A stretch of DNA of 64,000 nucleotides. It comes from SpSt-333 sp964371615 (GTDB lineage: Bacteria; Bacteroidota; Ignavibacteria; UBA10030; UBA8401). The position numbers and the translations under genes are program-made. The notes beneath the pieces were generated by a model, which did not search any database, was not told the DNA's origin, and saw only the letters and a list, made by a program, of their open reading frames with translations. Shown in pieces: positions 18,061 to 26,748 of this stretch; the stretch's first letter is position 1; every line of letters begins with the position of its first letter. Where the stretch lies: NCBI GenBank assembly GCA_964371615.1, contig CAYJMS010000001.1:372001-436000 (forward strand), given 5' to 3'.

Positions 18061-19071
18061 ATGTCGACCATCTTTCTGCGTCCAAACGGGATATACTATC
18101 TCGTCCTCAAGCAACGAAATGGCTCACGCCGCTGGATCTCCACAAAAACCCGTAATCGAAGCGAAGCACTCCGCGTTCTGGCTAACCATGAATCCAATCC
18201 GCAAATAGCGGAGCACTATCCACGGTTATCGGAATTCATTAACGATTTGATCCCCTACACAAAAAGCGTTATGTCCTCCGGGACCGTCTCGATCTATGAA
18301 AAAGCATTCCAATTCTTCCTTCGATTCACTACCGATATACGAATTGATAAAATTACACAACGCCAAATTGACCTTTACAAAATCAAGCGTTTGGAGACGG
18401 TGAAGAAAACGACACTGAACATCGAACTGCGTTCGTTACGCGCAGGATTTGAACATGCCGTGCGTTGGGGATTGTTGCCTGATAATCCGTTTCGCAAAAC
18501 GAAACTATGTTCCATCGATGAAAAGCCTCCATTGTTCCTTTCGCCGATTCAGTATAAAACTCTCATAATGAGCGTTAAAGAGCCATGGTTGAAACAAATG
18601 ATCGTACTGGGCGCTTTGACCGGGCTTCGCAGAAACGAGCTCTTATATCTCACCTGGCGAAATATTGATTTTGAGCGAAGGATAATCTACCTGTTCTCGA
18701 AACCAAACTTCCGTACCAAAAACGGGAAAGCGCGGATCGTTCCACTGAATGAATCGGCAATAAAAGTATTGTTACTATGTAACGAAGTGAAAACGAGTGA
18801 ATATGTATTTTCATTCGCCGGCGGAGGGCCGGTCACAAGCCAGCATGTGTCACGCACTTTCAAGAAGTATATACGGGAACAAAACCTTGACCCGGGATTA
18901 ACATTTCATTCATTGCGTCATACTTTTGCCAGTTGGCTTGTTCAAAACGGGGCAACACTATTCGAAGTGCAAAAACTGATGGGACATTCTAACTCACGAG
19001 TGACAGAGATTTATAGCCATCTTCTGCCCCAGACGCTGCACCATGTTGTGCAGATGATTGATCCGGCGTAA
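18061..19071 (+). CDS. Tyrosine recombinase / phage-type integrase
   Basis: I use the ATG at 18061 (336 residues), which has AAGG 5 bp upstream; a GTG two codons earlier is possible. An N-terminal arm-binding segment (FLRPNGIYYLVLKQRNGSR) precedes a SAM-like core-binding domain (about 60-150). The catalytic domain contains the first Arg in LTGLRRNELL, the HSLRHTF box, and GHSNSRVTEIYSH with the nucleophilic Tyr. Its position next to tRNA-Glu and its family suggest site-specific integration of the downstream island into the tRNA gene. Its 3' end overlaps that of a second, convergent integrase by 83 bp. Confidence 0.9.
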   Translation: MSTIFLRPNGIYYLVLKQRNGSRRWISTKTRNRSEALRVLANHESNPQIAEHYPRLSEFINDLIPYTKSVMSSGTVSIYEKAFQFFLRFTTDIRIDKITQRQIDLYKIKRLETVKKTTLNIELRSLRAGFEHAVRWGLLPDNPFRKTKLCSIDEKPPLFLSPIQYKTLIMSVKEPWLKQMIVLGALTGLRRNELLYLTWRNIDFERRIIYLFSKPNFRTKNGKARIVPLNESAIKVLLLCNEVKTSEYVFSFAGGGPVTSQHVSRTFKKYIREQNLDPGLTFHSLRHTFASWLVQNGATLFEVQKLMGHSNSRVTEIYSHLLPQTLHHVVQMIDPA

Positions 19072-20095
19072 TCGCAGGAGCACTATTCAGCATAAACTGG
19101 CGCGCCATTTTCTCATATCCGCCGCGCAAAGTCTCAGGATTTGATTGGATATACAATTGCGTCGTTGTGACGGACGAATGGCCAAGACTTTGCTGGATAT
19201 TGAAACTGGATTCTCCTAATTCATTCATTCGGGTGGCAGCGGAATGGCGAAGTGAATGCAAGTGATACTTTTCTGGGTATTGCAGTTTCTGGATTATGGT
19301 CTTAAAACGTTTTGATACATATTCCCCTGAGTATCGTTTACCATCCTTTTTGCAGAAAATATATAAACCATACCGGGGTAGATTCACAAGTAGGTTAAAA
19401 ACGACTGAAGAAAGCGGAATTGTACGCGGTTTTTTTGTTTTAAGCGTGTGATCATCTTTGTTCTTTATACGAATAGTCATACGCTCAAAATCGATGTCTG
19501 TCCATTCCAGATTTATTATCTCTCCACGTCTGCCTGCGGTTAAGTACAGCATTATCCAAAGGATTTTAAATACCGGTTGCTCTTCGGCATTGATGATTGC
19601 AGATACCTGCTCATCAGAAAAAACGGCGGGATCGCGTTGTGGATTTCGGTATTGTTCGACCGAGGCACAAGGATTATGCATCATCAGTCCCATACTCACC
19701 GCTCTGTTAAAAGCGGACCGTAAAACACGAAAATCAATGTTGATGGTGGTAATTGCCGTTCCGGCGCTGAATCTATTGCTCATAAAATTTTCAATATCGG
19801 TTGATGTAACCTTGTCAATCGGCTTATCCTTTATGACGCCGATCAATAATGATAATTTTGTCGAATACATCGCCACTGTTTTATTGGACAGCCTTCTGGC
19901 CAACTTGTTTTGCAACTCAACCGATAAATCCGATATCCTGACCACGAATCGTTTGTCATTAAACCGAATATTGTTCCGATAATATTCCTCCGCTTCGGCG
20001 CGATCAGTCGAACCCGTAGACTCCCATCGACGGCGACCTGTTTTGTCCGAATAGACTACTGTGTAGATATTATTTCTTTTTAGGTACGTTGGCAT
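18989..20095 (-). CDS. Second tyrosine recombinase, convergent with the first
   Basis: A 368-residue integrase distinct in sequence from its neighbour. It has an N-terminal SH3-like segment (MPTYLKRNNIYTVVYSDK), a SAM-like domain (about 55-145), and the catalytic residues Arg in LTAGRRGEI, HSLRHSAATRM, GHSSVTTTQLYIQ with the Tyr. The last 29 residues extend beyond the usual end and are encoded antisense to the C-terminus of the first integrase, so both frames use the same 83 bp. It lies 27 bp downstream of the small terminase gene on the same strand. It may be the integrase proper of a phage-related element, with the first belonging to a different insertion. Confidence 0.88.
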   Translation of the reverse strand: MPTYLKRNNIYTVVYSDKTGRRRWESTGSTDRAEAEEYYRNNIRFNDKRFVVRISDLSVELQNKLARRLSNKTVAMYSTKLSLLIGVIKDKPIDKVTSTDIENFMSNRFSAGTAITTINIDFRVLRSAFNRAVSMGLMMHNPCASVEQYRNPQRDPAVFSDEQVSAIINAEEQPVFKILWIMLYLTAGRRGEIINLEWTDIDFERMTIRIKNKDDHTLKTKKPRTIPLSSVVFNLLVNLPRYGLYIFCKKDGKRYSGEYVSKRFKTIIQKLQYPEKYHLHSLRHSAATRMNELGESSFNIQQSLGHSSVTTTQLYIQSNPETLRGGYEKMARQFMLNSAPAITPDQSSAQHGAASGAEDGYKSLSLVS

Positions 20096-20122
20096 ATCTT
20101 AAAAGTGTATCATATTGCACGA

Positions 20123-20665
20123 TCATTGCGGGAGATCATAATTTGTTCCACGGCGGATTTTTTTCTGATTAAATTTGTATTTCCCTTCTTCCATCAATCT
20201 CCTCATGGCTTCAAACGGTGATTCCGGTGTATGTCTGTCGCCGGAATAATTTTTGAAGATCTCACTGTATTTAATTACCAGCTCTATCGCCTTTATTGTA
20301 TCATGAAGCTCAATGGTAATCTCCTCTTTTGTGATTTTAAGTCGTTTAATTAAGTACAACTTATTCTGTAATCGCGCTTTTTCAAGATCAATTCTCACCC
20401 TTCCCTTATCATCAAGGGATACGAAATACTCCATTGATCCCTTGGCCAAGGCACTAATCCGAGCCACTGCTTCTTCTGGTGAAACTGTCAATGTCTTTAA
20501 TTCCTCGGAGATTCGTGATTTTATCAGTGAGTTTTTAAGTAATTCTGAACCCGCGACATTGGGTTTTCTACGATATCCCGCTCTTCGAGCAGCTTCACTT
20601 GCATTTAGGCAAGCCAAAAAATGATCAACAAATAATTCCTGTCTTGTATTTAATTGATTTCTCAT
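20123..20665 (-). CDS. Phage terminase small subunit
   Basis: The 180-residue product carries the typical DNA-binding start of small terminases: LNTRQELFVDHFLACLNASEAARRAGY at about residues 5-31 (an HTH with A-x-E-A-A-R-x-A-G-Y), then a run of the type SELLKNSLIKSRISEEL. TerS recognises the packaging site and recruits the large subunit. No large terminase, portal or capsid gene is present in the window, so packaging would need another phage. It lies in a minus-strand group with the HNH gene and the second integrase. Confidence 0.8.
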   Translation of the reverse strand: MRNQLNTRQELFVDHFLACLNASEAARRAGYRRKPNVAGSELLKNSLIKSRISEELKTLTVSPEEAVARISALAKGSMEYFVSLDDKGRVRIDLEKARLQNKLYLIKRLKITKEEITIELHDTIKAIELVIKYSEIFKNYSGDRHTPESPFEAMRRLMEEGKYKFNQKKIRRGTNYDLPQ

Positions 20666-20708
20666 TTTAACTCCAAAATGTTACGAAATGTTACGGTGTT
20701 GGTACTAT

Positions 20709-21299
20709 CTATTGTGCACTTGTACGTTGATGATCAAATGATAAAACATTATTAGTGTCTTGTTTCGGTGTTGTACGTGAAAGTGTATTTTCGCTCTTCA
20801 ACCTTAAGCGAACATAGGCAGTGTTTTGTTCATTTTTATAACATTCAAATGCTCCAGTAATCGAGCACATTTTATTGAGATATTTTTTTGCCGTATCAAC
20901 ACTACAGTTCGATATCTCCGCACCTCCATTCACCAATTCTTCATAGGCTAATGTTTTATTTTCCTGGATTATTTCAATACACCAGTTCCTAAATTTGGGT
21001 TCACATTCTTGATTTTTTTGAAGTTCAGGTGAAGGCGGCCGTGTTGACATGGTTGCTCTCACACTCACACACACAGACGATTGCTTTTTCCCAGGCCCTC
21101 GACAATTTTTCTTGCCGTTACAACTATAGCACAACAATTGCATGTTCTCCAAGTGATTGTTTTGATTGTTATTGTCGATATGATCGATTACCAGTCGATA
21201 GTCTGGTGGTGCTTTCTGACAATGGTTGCAATGCTCACCATATCTTTTGATTAGGATTGGGTAAAAATAGGCTCTGTCTTTAGCCGACATACGACTCAT
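20709..21299 (-). CDS. HNH endonuclease domain protein
   Basis: The first 75 residues of this 196-residue protein hold an HNH nuclease: C-N-H-C near residue 23, LVIDHIDNNNQNNHLENMQLLCYSCN at about 36-61 with the catalytic His in the D-H-I-D motif, and the second Cys pair. The remaining 120 residues are charged and probably bind DNA or partner proteins. HNH proteins next to terminase genes in tailed phages assist DNA packaging. It is the first gene after a strong terminator hairpin on the minus strand. Confidence 0.82.
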   Translation of the reverse strand: MSRMSAKDRAYFYPILIKRYGEHCNHCQKAPPDYRLVIDHIDNNNQNNHLENMQLLCYSCNGKKNCRGPGKKQSSVCVSVRATMSTRPPSPELQKNQECEPKFRNWCIEIIQENKTLAYEELVNGGAEISNCSVDTAKKYLNKMCSITGAFECYKNEQNTAYVRLRLKSENTLSRTTPKQDTNNVLSFDHQRTSAQ

Positions 21300-21320
21300 A
21301 ATAACCTCTACTGTATAAAC

Positions 21321-21367
21321 AAAAAAAGGGTATAGTCCCCCTCCGCATTCGCGGGGACTATACCCTT
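21321..21367 (-). terminator. Rho-independent terminator or attenuator, 15-bp stem
   Basis: AAGGGTATAGTCCCC (21326-21340) pairs perfectly with GGGGACTATACCCTT (21353-21367). Read on the minus strand, the stem is followed by a run of T. It lies only 22 bp before the HNH start, so it would either insulate the phage-like genes from upstream transcription or attenuate them. Confidence 0.85.
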
Positions 21368-21513
21368 ATCGGTTTTATAATAAATGTTTACAACTTATTG
21401 CTACATTGATTACGCAACATCAATGCACCTAAACTTATATGAACATAATTGGTTGATTTGAGAAAGTCAAGAGAAATATTTAATTCTTAAATTTTTTTTA
21501 TCACAAATTTTAG

Positions 21514-21723
21514 TGTCTCAGGGTAGGGTTCCTTACAGCTGCAATTGCTGTTTTTGCAGATCATTCATTTGCGTGCATAGCTGCGGTTGGTTCAGCGTTG
21601 ATGGTCTTCATCTGGCTGACGGTGCAGATATCTATTATTGGTTATGTATCCTGGATGCAGCCAACGACGGCCGTTGTCGGGATTATGATTCTTGCTTTAG
21701 CAAGAGTGTTATCCCCCAAATGA
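21514..21723 (+). pseudogene. C-terminal remnant of a small membrane protein
   Basis: An open frame without a start codon, preceded by a TAG at 21511, encodes about 69 residues. They include two hydrophobic segments and the stretch QISIIGYVSWMQP, which looks like the conserved end of a common four-TM membrane protein. No N-terminal part is found upstream, so I read it as a decayed fragment stranded in the island. The surrounding 21368-21906 otherwise shows nothing. Confidence 0.5.
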
Positions 21724-21906
21724 GAATAATCAATTCCCTTCTTTTTATTCTATTCCTTCCTTCGAATTTAATCACTTCGAACCGTCAAATGAGCGCTGTT
21801 GTTTGTCACAATTTGTTGAGTATTCAGGTAGTGGATAGTTTTCGATTTCTTATTTCCTGAATAATTATCGAATTAATTTGACTTTGAAGTGAAGTAAAAA
21901 ATGTAT

Positions 21907-22308
21907 TTACAATGTGATTAGAGGAATGTAGTCTGGCGATAGGTCTGAAGCAAGTTTTTTATAACACTCTTTGATTAATTTTATCGTACCTGGCGATAAT
22001 GTTCTTTCATAAGACAATAACTTCTTTGATACATTTTCGGTAAAATCGGCATACGAATATTCTCTAAATCTAAACATCTCCAAAAATGTGTCGGAAGTAA
22101 ATCCTTCTGTATTAATTGGAATTAAAAAACGCTGGGTCTTCGGGTGACAACCGGAGGTTTTATTTTTATCAATTGGGACACTTGTTACAATGCAGCTAAT
22201 AACGCGATTGGATAGTTCGTTTGCGTGAAGAATAATAATGAATTTTACTGAGGAACCACCATCGGCGAATGTCTGTCTTCCATAATAAACATCCCCTACG
22301 GTAGTCAT
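21907..22308 (-). CDS. Putative toxin partner of the Panacea antitoxin
   Basis: This 133-residue protein starts with GDVYYGRQTFADGGSSVKFIIIL and continues with VISCIVTS, which resembles the N-terminal strands of PemK/MazF-type (SH3-like) toxins but is divergent. The rest is helical and basic. Its ATG overlaps the stop of the upstream Panacea-domain gene by one base, the usual antitoxin-toxin order in these systems. A translation- or RNA-targeting toxin is likely by context; the exact toxin family is unclear. Confidence 0.6.
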   Translation of the reverse strand: MTTVGDVYYGRQTFADGGSSVKFIIILHANELSNRVISCIVTSVPIDKNKTSGCHPKTQRFLIPINTEGFTSDTFLEMFRFREYSYADFTENVSKKLLSYERTLSPGTIKLIKECYKKLASDLSPDYIPLITL

Positions 22309-22916
22309 TATATTTGGTCTCTAACGGGAAAAACTAATTCCGCCTCTTCCTCTTCCTTTAATAATATTTTAGCGTCTTCCTTAGAAACCGGGGATGTTTT
22401 GTCTATCGCATAGGTGTAGCTAATTACGTCAAATTTCCTGCCTTCATTCTCCCAAACGATTTTCCATGGTGTGCCGTAAGAATGAGACCAATTTACCATA
22501 TCTTTTGCAGAATAATCGTTCCACATGTCGGCAAGATTTTTCATTATTCCTAATTCTCTTGGTGAGAAAATTGAAGTATCTGGAGACTTACCTTCTCTAA
22601 TCCTAAATAAAAAGCCGCCATCATCCTTTGTATCGCCCTTCAAAATTAAAGTGACAAAATGTGAAAAATCTTCGGGAAATGATTTTTCACTCATTTTATC
22701 CATTAATTCTTTTGGATATGGTCCCTTAGGGAAGGCAAAATAGTTTAATCCGGTCACAGTTCTTCCAGTTTGCTTAAAGTGTTCAAAGTCTAACGCAAAC
22801 AACAATTTTGCCATCTTTGTCTTACCAATTTTATTTCTATTGGTATTCCTGGCAAAAAACATTATTGCATTAAGTGCTTTTTCCCGGCCGATATTTCGTG
22901 CTTTTCCCATATTCAT
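22308..22916 (-). CDS. Panacea-domain antitoxin (SocA/DUF4065 type)
   Basis: The 202-residue product carries the Panacea/SocA core: KTKMAKLLFALDFEHFKQTG (about 32-51), then TGLNYFAFPKGPYPKEL, then the FSPRELGIMKNLADMW and MVNWSHSYGTPW segments near residues 117-152. Panacea domains are antitoxins that neutralise many unrelated toxins through the same fold. The gene is followed without a gap by a candidate toxin. It is the last minus-strand unit before the divergent restriction gene; the 291-bp AT-rich space between them probably holds both promoters. Confidence 0.8.
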   Translation of the reverse strand: MNMGKARNIGREKALNAIMFFARNTNRNKIGKTKMAKLLFALDFEHFKQTGRTVTGLNYFAFPKGPYPKELMDKMSEKSFPEDFSHFVTLILKGDTKDDGGFLFRIREGKSPDTSIFSPRELGIMKNLADMWNDYSAKDMVNWSHSYGTPWKIVWENEGRKFDVISYTYAIDKTSPVSKEDAKILLKEEEEAELVFPVRDQI

Positions 22917-23207
22917 AATAACGAATTAAGAATAACAAGAGTTTCAATTAAATGCAATTGCCAATATCACAATCACATATCGCAAAAAACGCCAAATTTA
23001 TTGATAATCCATAACAACCAAATACTATCCACAAGTCTATATTTTTATTTTTTGACTATTCAAAACGATTTACTACCAGTATTCTCTCACCGTTGAATAA
23101 CATAGTCAAATACACTACATTATTAACAATATATATTTTTAGGATGTGATAGTTACAACCAATTGAATCGTCCGCATAAAGTGCAAATATGACCTGATCT
23201 TCGAACT

Positions 23208-26054
23208 ATGGAAAATTCCTTCAATACGATCCAACAGCTTGTGGCAAATTTTAAGGCCAATGAAGCAGCCTTTCTCGCCTCAAATTACTCTGAATCGCAG
23301 GTCCGTCAGGATTTTATCGATAAATTCTTTACCGCGTTGGGATGGGATGTTACTCATACGAAACAATTCAATCCGTATGCGCAGGAAGTAAAAATCGAAA
23401 ATAGGGTAACGATGCCGGGCACACAGCGGCGGGCCGATTATGCATTTTCCATTGCTCCCAATTTCGATCAGATCAAATTCTTCGTTGAAGCGAAGAAACC
23501 GTCGCGAAGCCTCGCCAATGCCGATGATTATTTTCAGACGATCCGTTATGCCTGGAATACAAAAATTCCGATAGCCGTGCTGACAGATTTTGAAGAGTTC
23601 CACATTCTTGACTGCCGCTACAAACCAAATATCAAAACCGCTCTCGAGCGCAGGATCGGCGAATACCGGTATACGGATTATGCAGACAAGGAAACATTTG
23701 CTAAGATTTTCCATCTTTTCGGGAGAGAGGCAGTCGCCGCAGGTTCGCTTGAGAAGTATGCCGCCGGGCTTCCCAAAAAAGGAACGAAGCAGGTCGGCGG
23801 CATTCAGCCGGTGGACGATGCGTTCCTGGAAGAACTGGACGGATATCGTGAAATTCTTGCCAAGGCGTTCAAGAAAACCAATGAGTCGCTGCAGGGTGAT
23901 GAACTGACCGAAGCGGTTCAACGGACTATCGATCGGCTCGTCTTCATCCGTTTTCTGGAAGACAAAGGAATCGAAGATAAACAGATCATTTCCATCTCGG
24001 ACCCGAAGACGGCTTGGAAATCATTCGTCACGATCTGCAAACGGTTCGAACCGAAATACAATGGGCTCGTCTTTAAATCCCCCCGCATCCTGGATAGCGG
24101 AGAATTTCATTCGCCGGATGGCGCCGCTTTTGCTACTATTTGTCAAAAGATCTCCGATCCCACCTCACCGTACGATTTTAACTTTATCCCAATTTCTATT
24201 TTAGGCAGTATCTACGAACGTTTTCTTGGTAAAGTTGTGCACGCTACCGAAAAACGTGTGAAAGTTGAAGAAAAACCCGAAGTACGAAAAGCGGGGGGAG
24301 TGTATTATACTCCGGAATATATCGTGCAGTATATCGTGAGGGAGACTGTCGGGAAATTGATTGAAGGGAAAAAGCCGGAACAGATTGCGTCGATGGCATT
24401 TGCTGATATTGCCTGCGGTTCAGGCTCTTTCCTTATTGAAGTCTATGCACAAGTGCTCGAGTACCATCTTCAGTATTACATGAATCATCCCGAATCTGTC
24501 GGGAAGGATGTTCTTTTTGAGCGAGACGGGAAAAAGTATCTGACTTTAAAAAAGAAGAAAGAGATTTTGACAAATAACGTGTACGGCGTGGATATCGACT
24601 TTCAGGCGACCGAAGTCACACAGTTGTCGCTCTATTTGAAGATGCTCGAAAATGCCACGATGAACGATGCCCATCAGTTTGTTCTATTCAGAGAAACTAT
24701 TCTGCCTGATTTGCGGCAAAATATTATTTGCGGTAATTCATTGATCGGCAGGGATATCCTGGAAGGAGATCTCTTCTCGACTGTCGATGAATCTAAATTG
24801 AAACCGATGAATTACGAGGACGCCTTTCCAAAGATCATGAAGCGGGGTGGATTTGATGCAATTGTCGGCAATCCGCCATATGGTGCAGATTTTGACAAGG
24901 AGACCGAAACCTATGTAAGAAAAAGGTATAGTGCTATCACAAACTCTCTTGATTCGTTTATAATGTTTGTTGAACAAGCAGGCAATTTATTAAATTCACA
25001 AGGGCGTTTTGGAATGATCATTCCGTCCGGTTGGGTTTCAACACCTTCTTCAAAAAAGCTTCGAGAGCGATTCGCTGAACAGTTTCAACCCACCTCTTTT
25101 GTTTCACTTCCTTACGATGTGTTCTATGGAGCGTACGTTGATACTATCATTGTTACTGCGCAACGTTTAGAAACCGGAAAGCACTGGACAGATTTAGAAA
25201 ATACAGATGTTGATTTAATTGTTTTTCCAATTAGGAAGAAGATAGAGGGGCAGAAAGATTTTGATACATTTAAAAGAATCGGCAACTTCAGTGATTGGAT
25301 TGGTTCTCCTGATAAAGAATTTTTGGTATTATCATCTAAGGAGCAGGCCGTTTTAGTAAAAAAACTTCGAGATAATCCAACCACATTAGATTCAGTCGTT
25401 GAAGTAATGCGAGGCATTGAGACATATAAACCACGTTCTGCGAAAGAATGCAAATTTCCAAAACGTGCATTTAATGGTGATTTGCTTAGATATGAATTAG
25501 ATCTTGGGCCAGAAGCATATGAAGGCTATCCTCCTGAAATTGAAGCAAGAAAACCGATTAAATATTTTAGTGGTCCTCGGATTCTATTAAGACAATTGCT
25601 AAGTAGGAAATTTCGATTGCAGGCAGTTTATACTGGAAAAGAATTTTTGACTAATCAATCTATTCAAAGTCTTATCCCACGAAACATATTTCCAAATATC
25701 AAATACGTATTAGCAATCATCAATAGTCGATTAATATCATGGTATTTTTGTCAGATAAATATGGTGGCTCGTCGCGATGATTTCCCCAAAACAATAATCA
25801 AGCAAACTCGTGAGATTCCTATTCCGAACATAGACAATAAGAATCCTATCGAACTATCAAAACATGACAATATCGTTAAACTTGTTGATCAACTACTTGA
25901 TTCAAAACAAAGTCTCTCCGCCGCCAAGACGGAGGGAGAAATCAATCGTCTTGAGCTCTTATGTGCATCCTTAGACCATAAAATTGATGAAGCGGTGTAT
26001 GAATTGTACGGATTGACTGAGGATGAGATAAAGATTGTGGAAGGGAAAAATTAG
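23208..26054 (+). CDS. Type IIG-like restriction-modification enzyme (nuclease plus N6-adenine methylase)
   Basis: A single 948-residue polypeptide. The N-terminal part (about 1-150) is an HsdR-N/PD-(D/E)xK-type nuclease, with RRADYAF and FVEAKKPSR supplying the acidic residues and Lys. The methylase has motif I DIACGSGSFLIEV near residue 400 and motif IV NPPY at 555-558, diagnostic of N6-adenine methylation. The C-terminal 300 residues resemble TaqI/Eco57I specificity domains. Such enzymes both cut and methylate, protecting against phage. The last third is clearly more AT-rich than the first two thirds, consistent with exchange of the specificity region. It lies in the integrase-bearing island. 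Confidence 0.88.
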   Translation: MENSFNTIQQLVANFKANEAAFLASNYSESQVRQDFIDKFFTALGWDVTHTKQFNPYAQEVKIENRVTMPGTQRRADYAFSIAPNFDQIKFFVEAKKPSRSLANADDYFQTIRYAWNTKIPIAVLTDFEEFHILDCRYKPNIKTALERRIGEYRYTDYADKETFAKIFHLFGREAVAAGSLEKYAAGLPKKGTKQVGGIQPVDDAFLEELDGYREILAKAFKKTNESLQGDELTEAVQRTIDRLVFIRFLEDKGIEDKQIISISDPKTAWKSFVTICKRFEPKYNGLVFKSPRILDSGEFHSPDGAAFATICQKISDPTSPYDFNFIPISILGSIYERFLGKVVHATEKRVKVEEKPEVRKAGGVYYTPEYIVQYIVRETVGKLIEGKKPEQIASMAFADIACGSGSFLIEVYAQVLEYHLQYYMNHPESVGKDVLFERDGKKYLTLKKKKEILTNNVYGVDIDFQATEVTQLSLYLKMLENATMNDAHQFVLFRETILPDLRQNIICGNSLIGRDILEGDLFSTVDESKLKPMNYEDAFPKIMKRGGFDAIVGNPPYGADFDKETETYVRKRYSAITNSLDSFIMFVEQAGNLLNSQGRFGMIIPSGWVSTPSSKKLRERFAEQFQPTSFVSLPYDVFYGAYVDTIIVTAQRLETGKHWTDLENTDVDLIVFPIRKKIEGQKDFDTFKRIGNFSDWIGSPDKEFLVLSSKEQAVLVKKLRDNPTTLDSVVEVMRGIETYKPRSAKECKFPKRAFNGDLLRYELDLGPEAYEGYPPEIEARKPIKYFSGPRILLRQLLSRKFRLQAVYTGKEFLTNQSIQSLIPRNIFPNIKYVLAIINSRLISWYFCQINMVARRDDFPKTIIKQTREIPIPNIDNKNPIELSKHDNIVKLVDQLLDSKQSLSAAKTEGEINRLELLCASLDHKIDEAVYELYGLTEDEIKIVEGKN

Positions 26055-26055
26055 T

Positions 26056-26207
26056 GTCATAGCCTACATTGACGAAACGGGCGATGTGGGGTTAATTCAT
26101 TCACCGACTTATTACTATCGTATCACCACGTACCTAACTTCATATTGTGGGTCAGTGATAAGTTTGACCAGTCACCAAAAAGCGATTCAAAAGGGATTAA
26201 TTATAAG
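26056..26207 (+). pseudogene. Remnant of a DUF3800-like protein
   Basis: The frame reads VIAYIDETGDVGL followed by SPTYYYRIT, which matches the start of DUF3800 proteins (I-A-Y-I-D-E-S-G-D). It then degenerates and is cut by the left edge of the direct repeat at 26208. Only about 25 residues are recognisable. Confidence 0.4.
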
Positions 26208-26222
26208 AGGTGTGAAAAATAC

Positions 26223-26272
26223 TTGACAATCTCACGAATAATATATAGTTTCGGAGTAAATAGTCTGAAACT
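26223..26272 (+). promoter_or_regulatory. Promoter with Rrf2-type operator (copy 1)
   Basis: TTGACA at 26223-26228 is a good -35 element. The inverted repeat TTTCGGA (26249-26255), 8-bp spacer, TCTGAAA (26264-26270) lies over the expected -10/start region and ends 2 bp before the rrf2 ATG. The arrangement suggests autorepression. Confidence 0.65.
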
Positions 26273-26689
26273 ATGAGCGTACTTTTTAGCAAACCATGTG
26301 AATATGCATTACAAGCAGTGGCGTATCTTGCCCTAAAGCCGCAGGGGGAGATGACGTCGGCAAAAGAATTAACTGCCAAATTACATATCCCTTACCATTT
26401 TATCTCTAAAATCTTACAAGATCTTACCAATAAAAAATTGTTGTATTCACACACCGGACCAACTGGGGGATTCGCTCTTGCAAGATCTCCCAAGGATATT
26501 CTGTTCATTGAAATTGTTGAGGCAGTTGACGGGAAGGATTATAAGACACAATGCGTCATGGGATTCCCTGAATGCGGGGGGAAAAAAGTCTGTGCGGTGC
26601 ATGATAAATGGGTGGTCATCAAAGAAAATATCCATGATATGCTTGTCAGTAAGAATGTGTTTGAAATGGTGAACGAAATAAAGGCGTAA
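26273..26689 (+). CDS. Rrf2-family transcriptional regulator (copy 1), probable Fe-S sensor
   Basis: The 138-residue protein shows the Rrf2 winged helix (YALQAVAYLALKPQG, then AKLHIPYHFISKILQDL as the recognition region) and GPTGGFALAR. Three cysteines in CVMGFPECGGKKVC (residues 95-108) fall where IscR/NsrR bind an Fe-S cluster. Together with neighbouring NO-related genes (DUF2249, NO-reductase-like, Ric) this points to an NsrR-like NO sensor; direct evidence is lacking. The identical protein is encoded again at 32109. It is followed at 60 bp by the DUF2249 gene, with a second operator in the gap. Confidence 0.88.
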   Translation: MSVLFSKPCEYALQAVAYLALKPQGEMTSAKELTAKLHIPYHFISKILQDLTNKKLLYSHTGPTGGFALARSPKDILFIEIVEAVDGKDYKTQCVMGFPECGGKKVCAVHDKWVVIKENIHDMLVSKNVFEMVNEIKA

Positions 26690-26707
26690 AATATTTTTTT
26701 CACCTTA

Positions 26708-26729
26708 TTTCAGAGTATATTGTCTGAAA
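26708..26729 (+). promoter_or_regulatory. Second Rrf2-type operator, before the DUF2249 gene (copy 1)
   Basis: TTTCAGA (26708-26714), 8-bp spacer, TCTGAAA (26723-26729) has the same 7-8-7 geometry as the site before rrf2. It lies 20 bp before the DUF2249 start, suggesting a separately controlled promoter. Confidence 0.65.
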
Positions 26730-26748
26730 CTATCATGGGAATATAACT

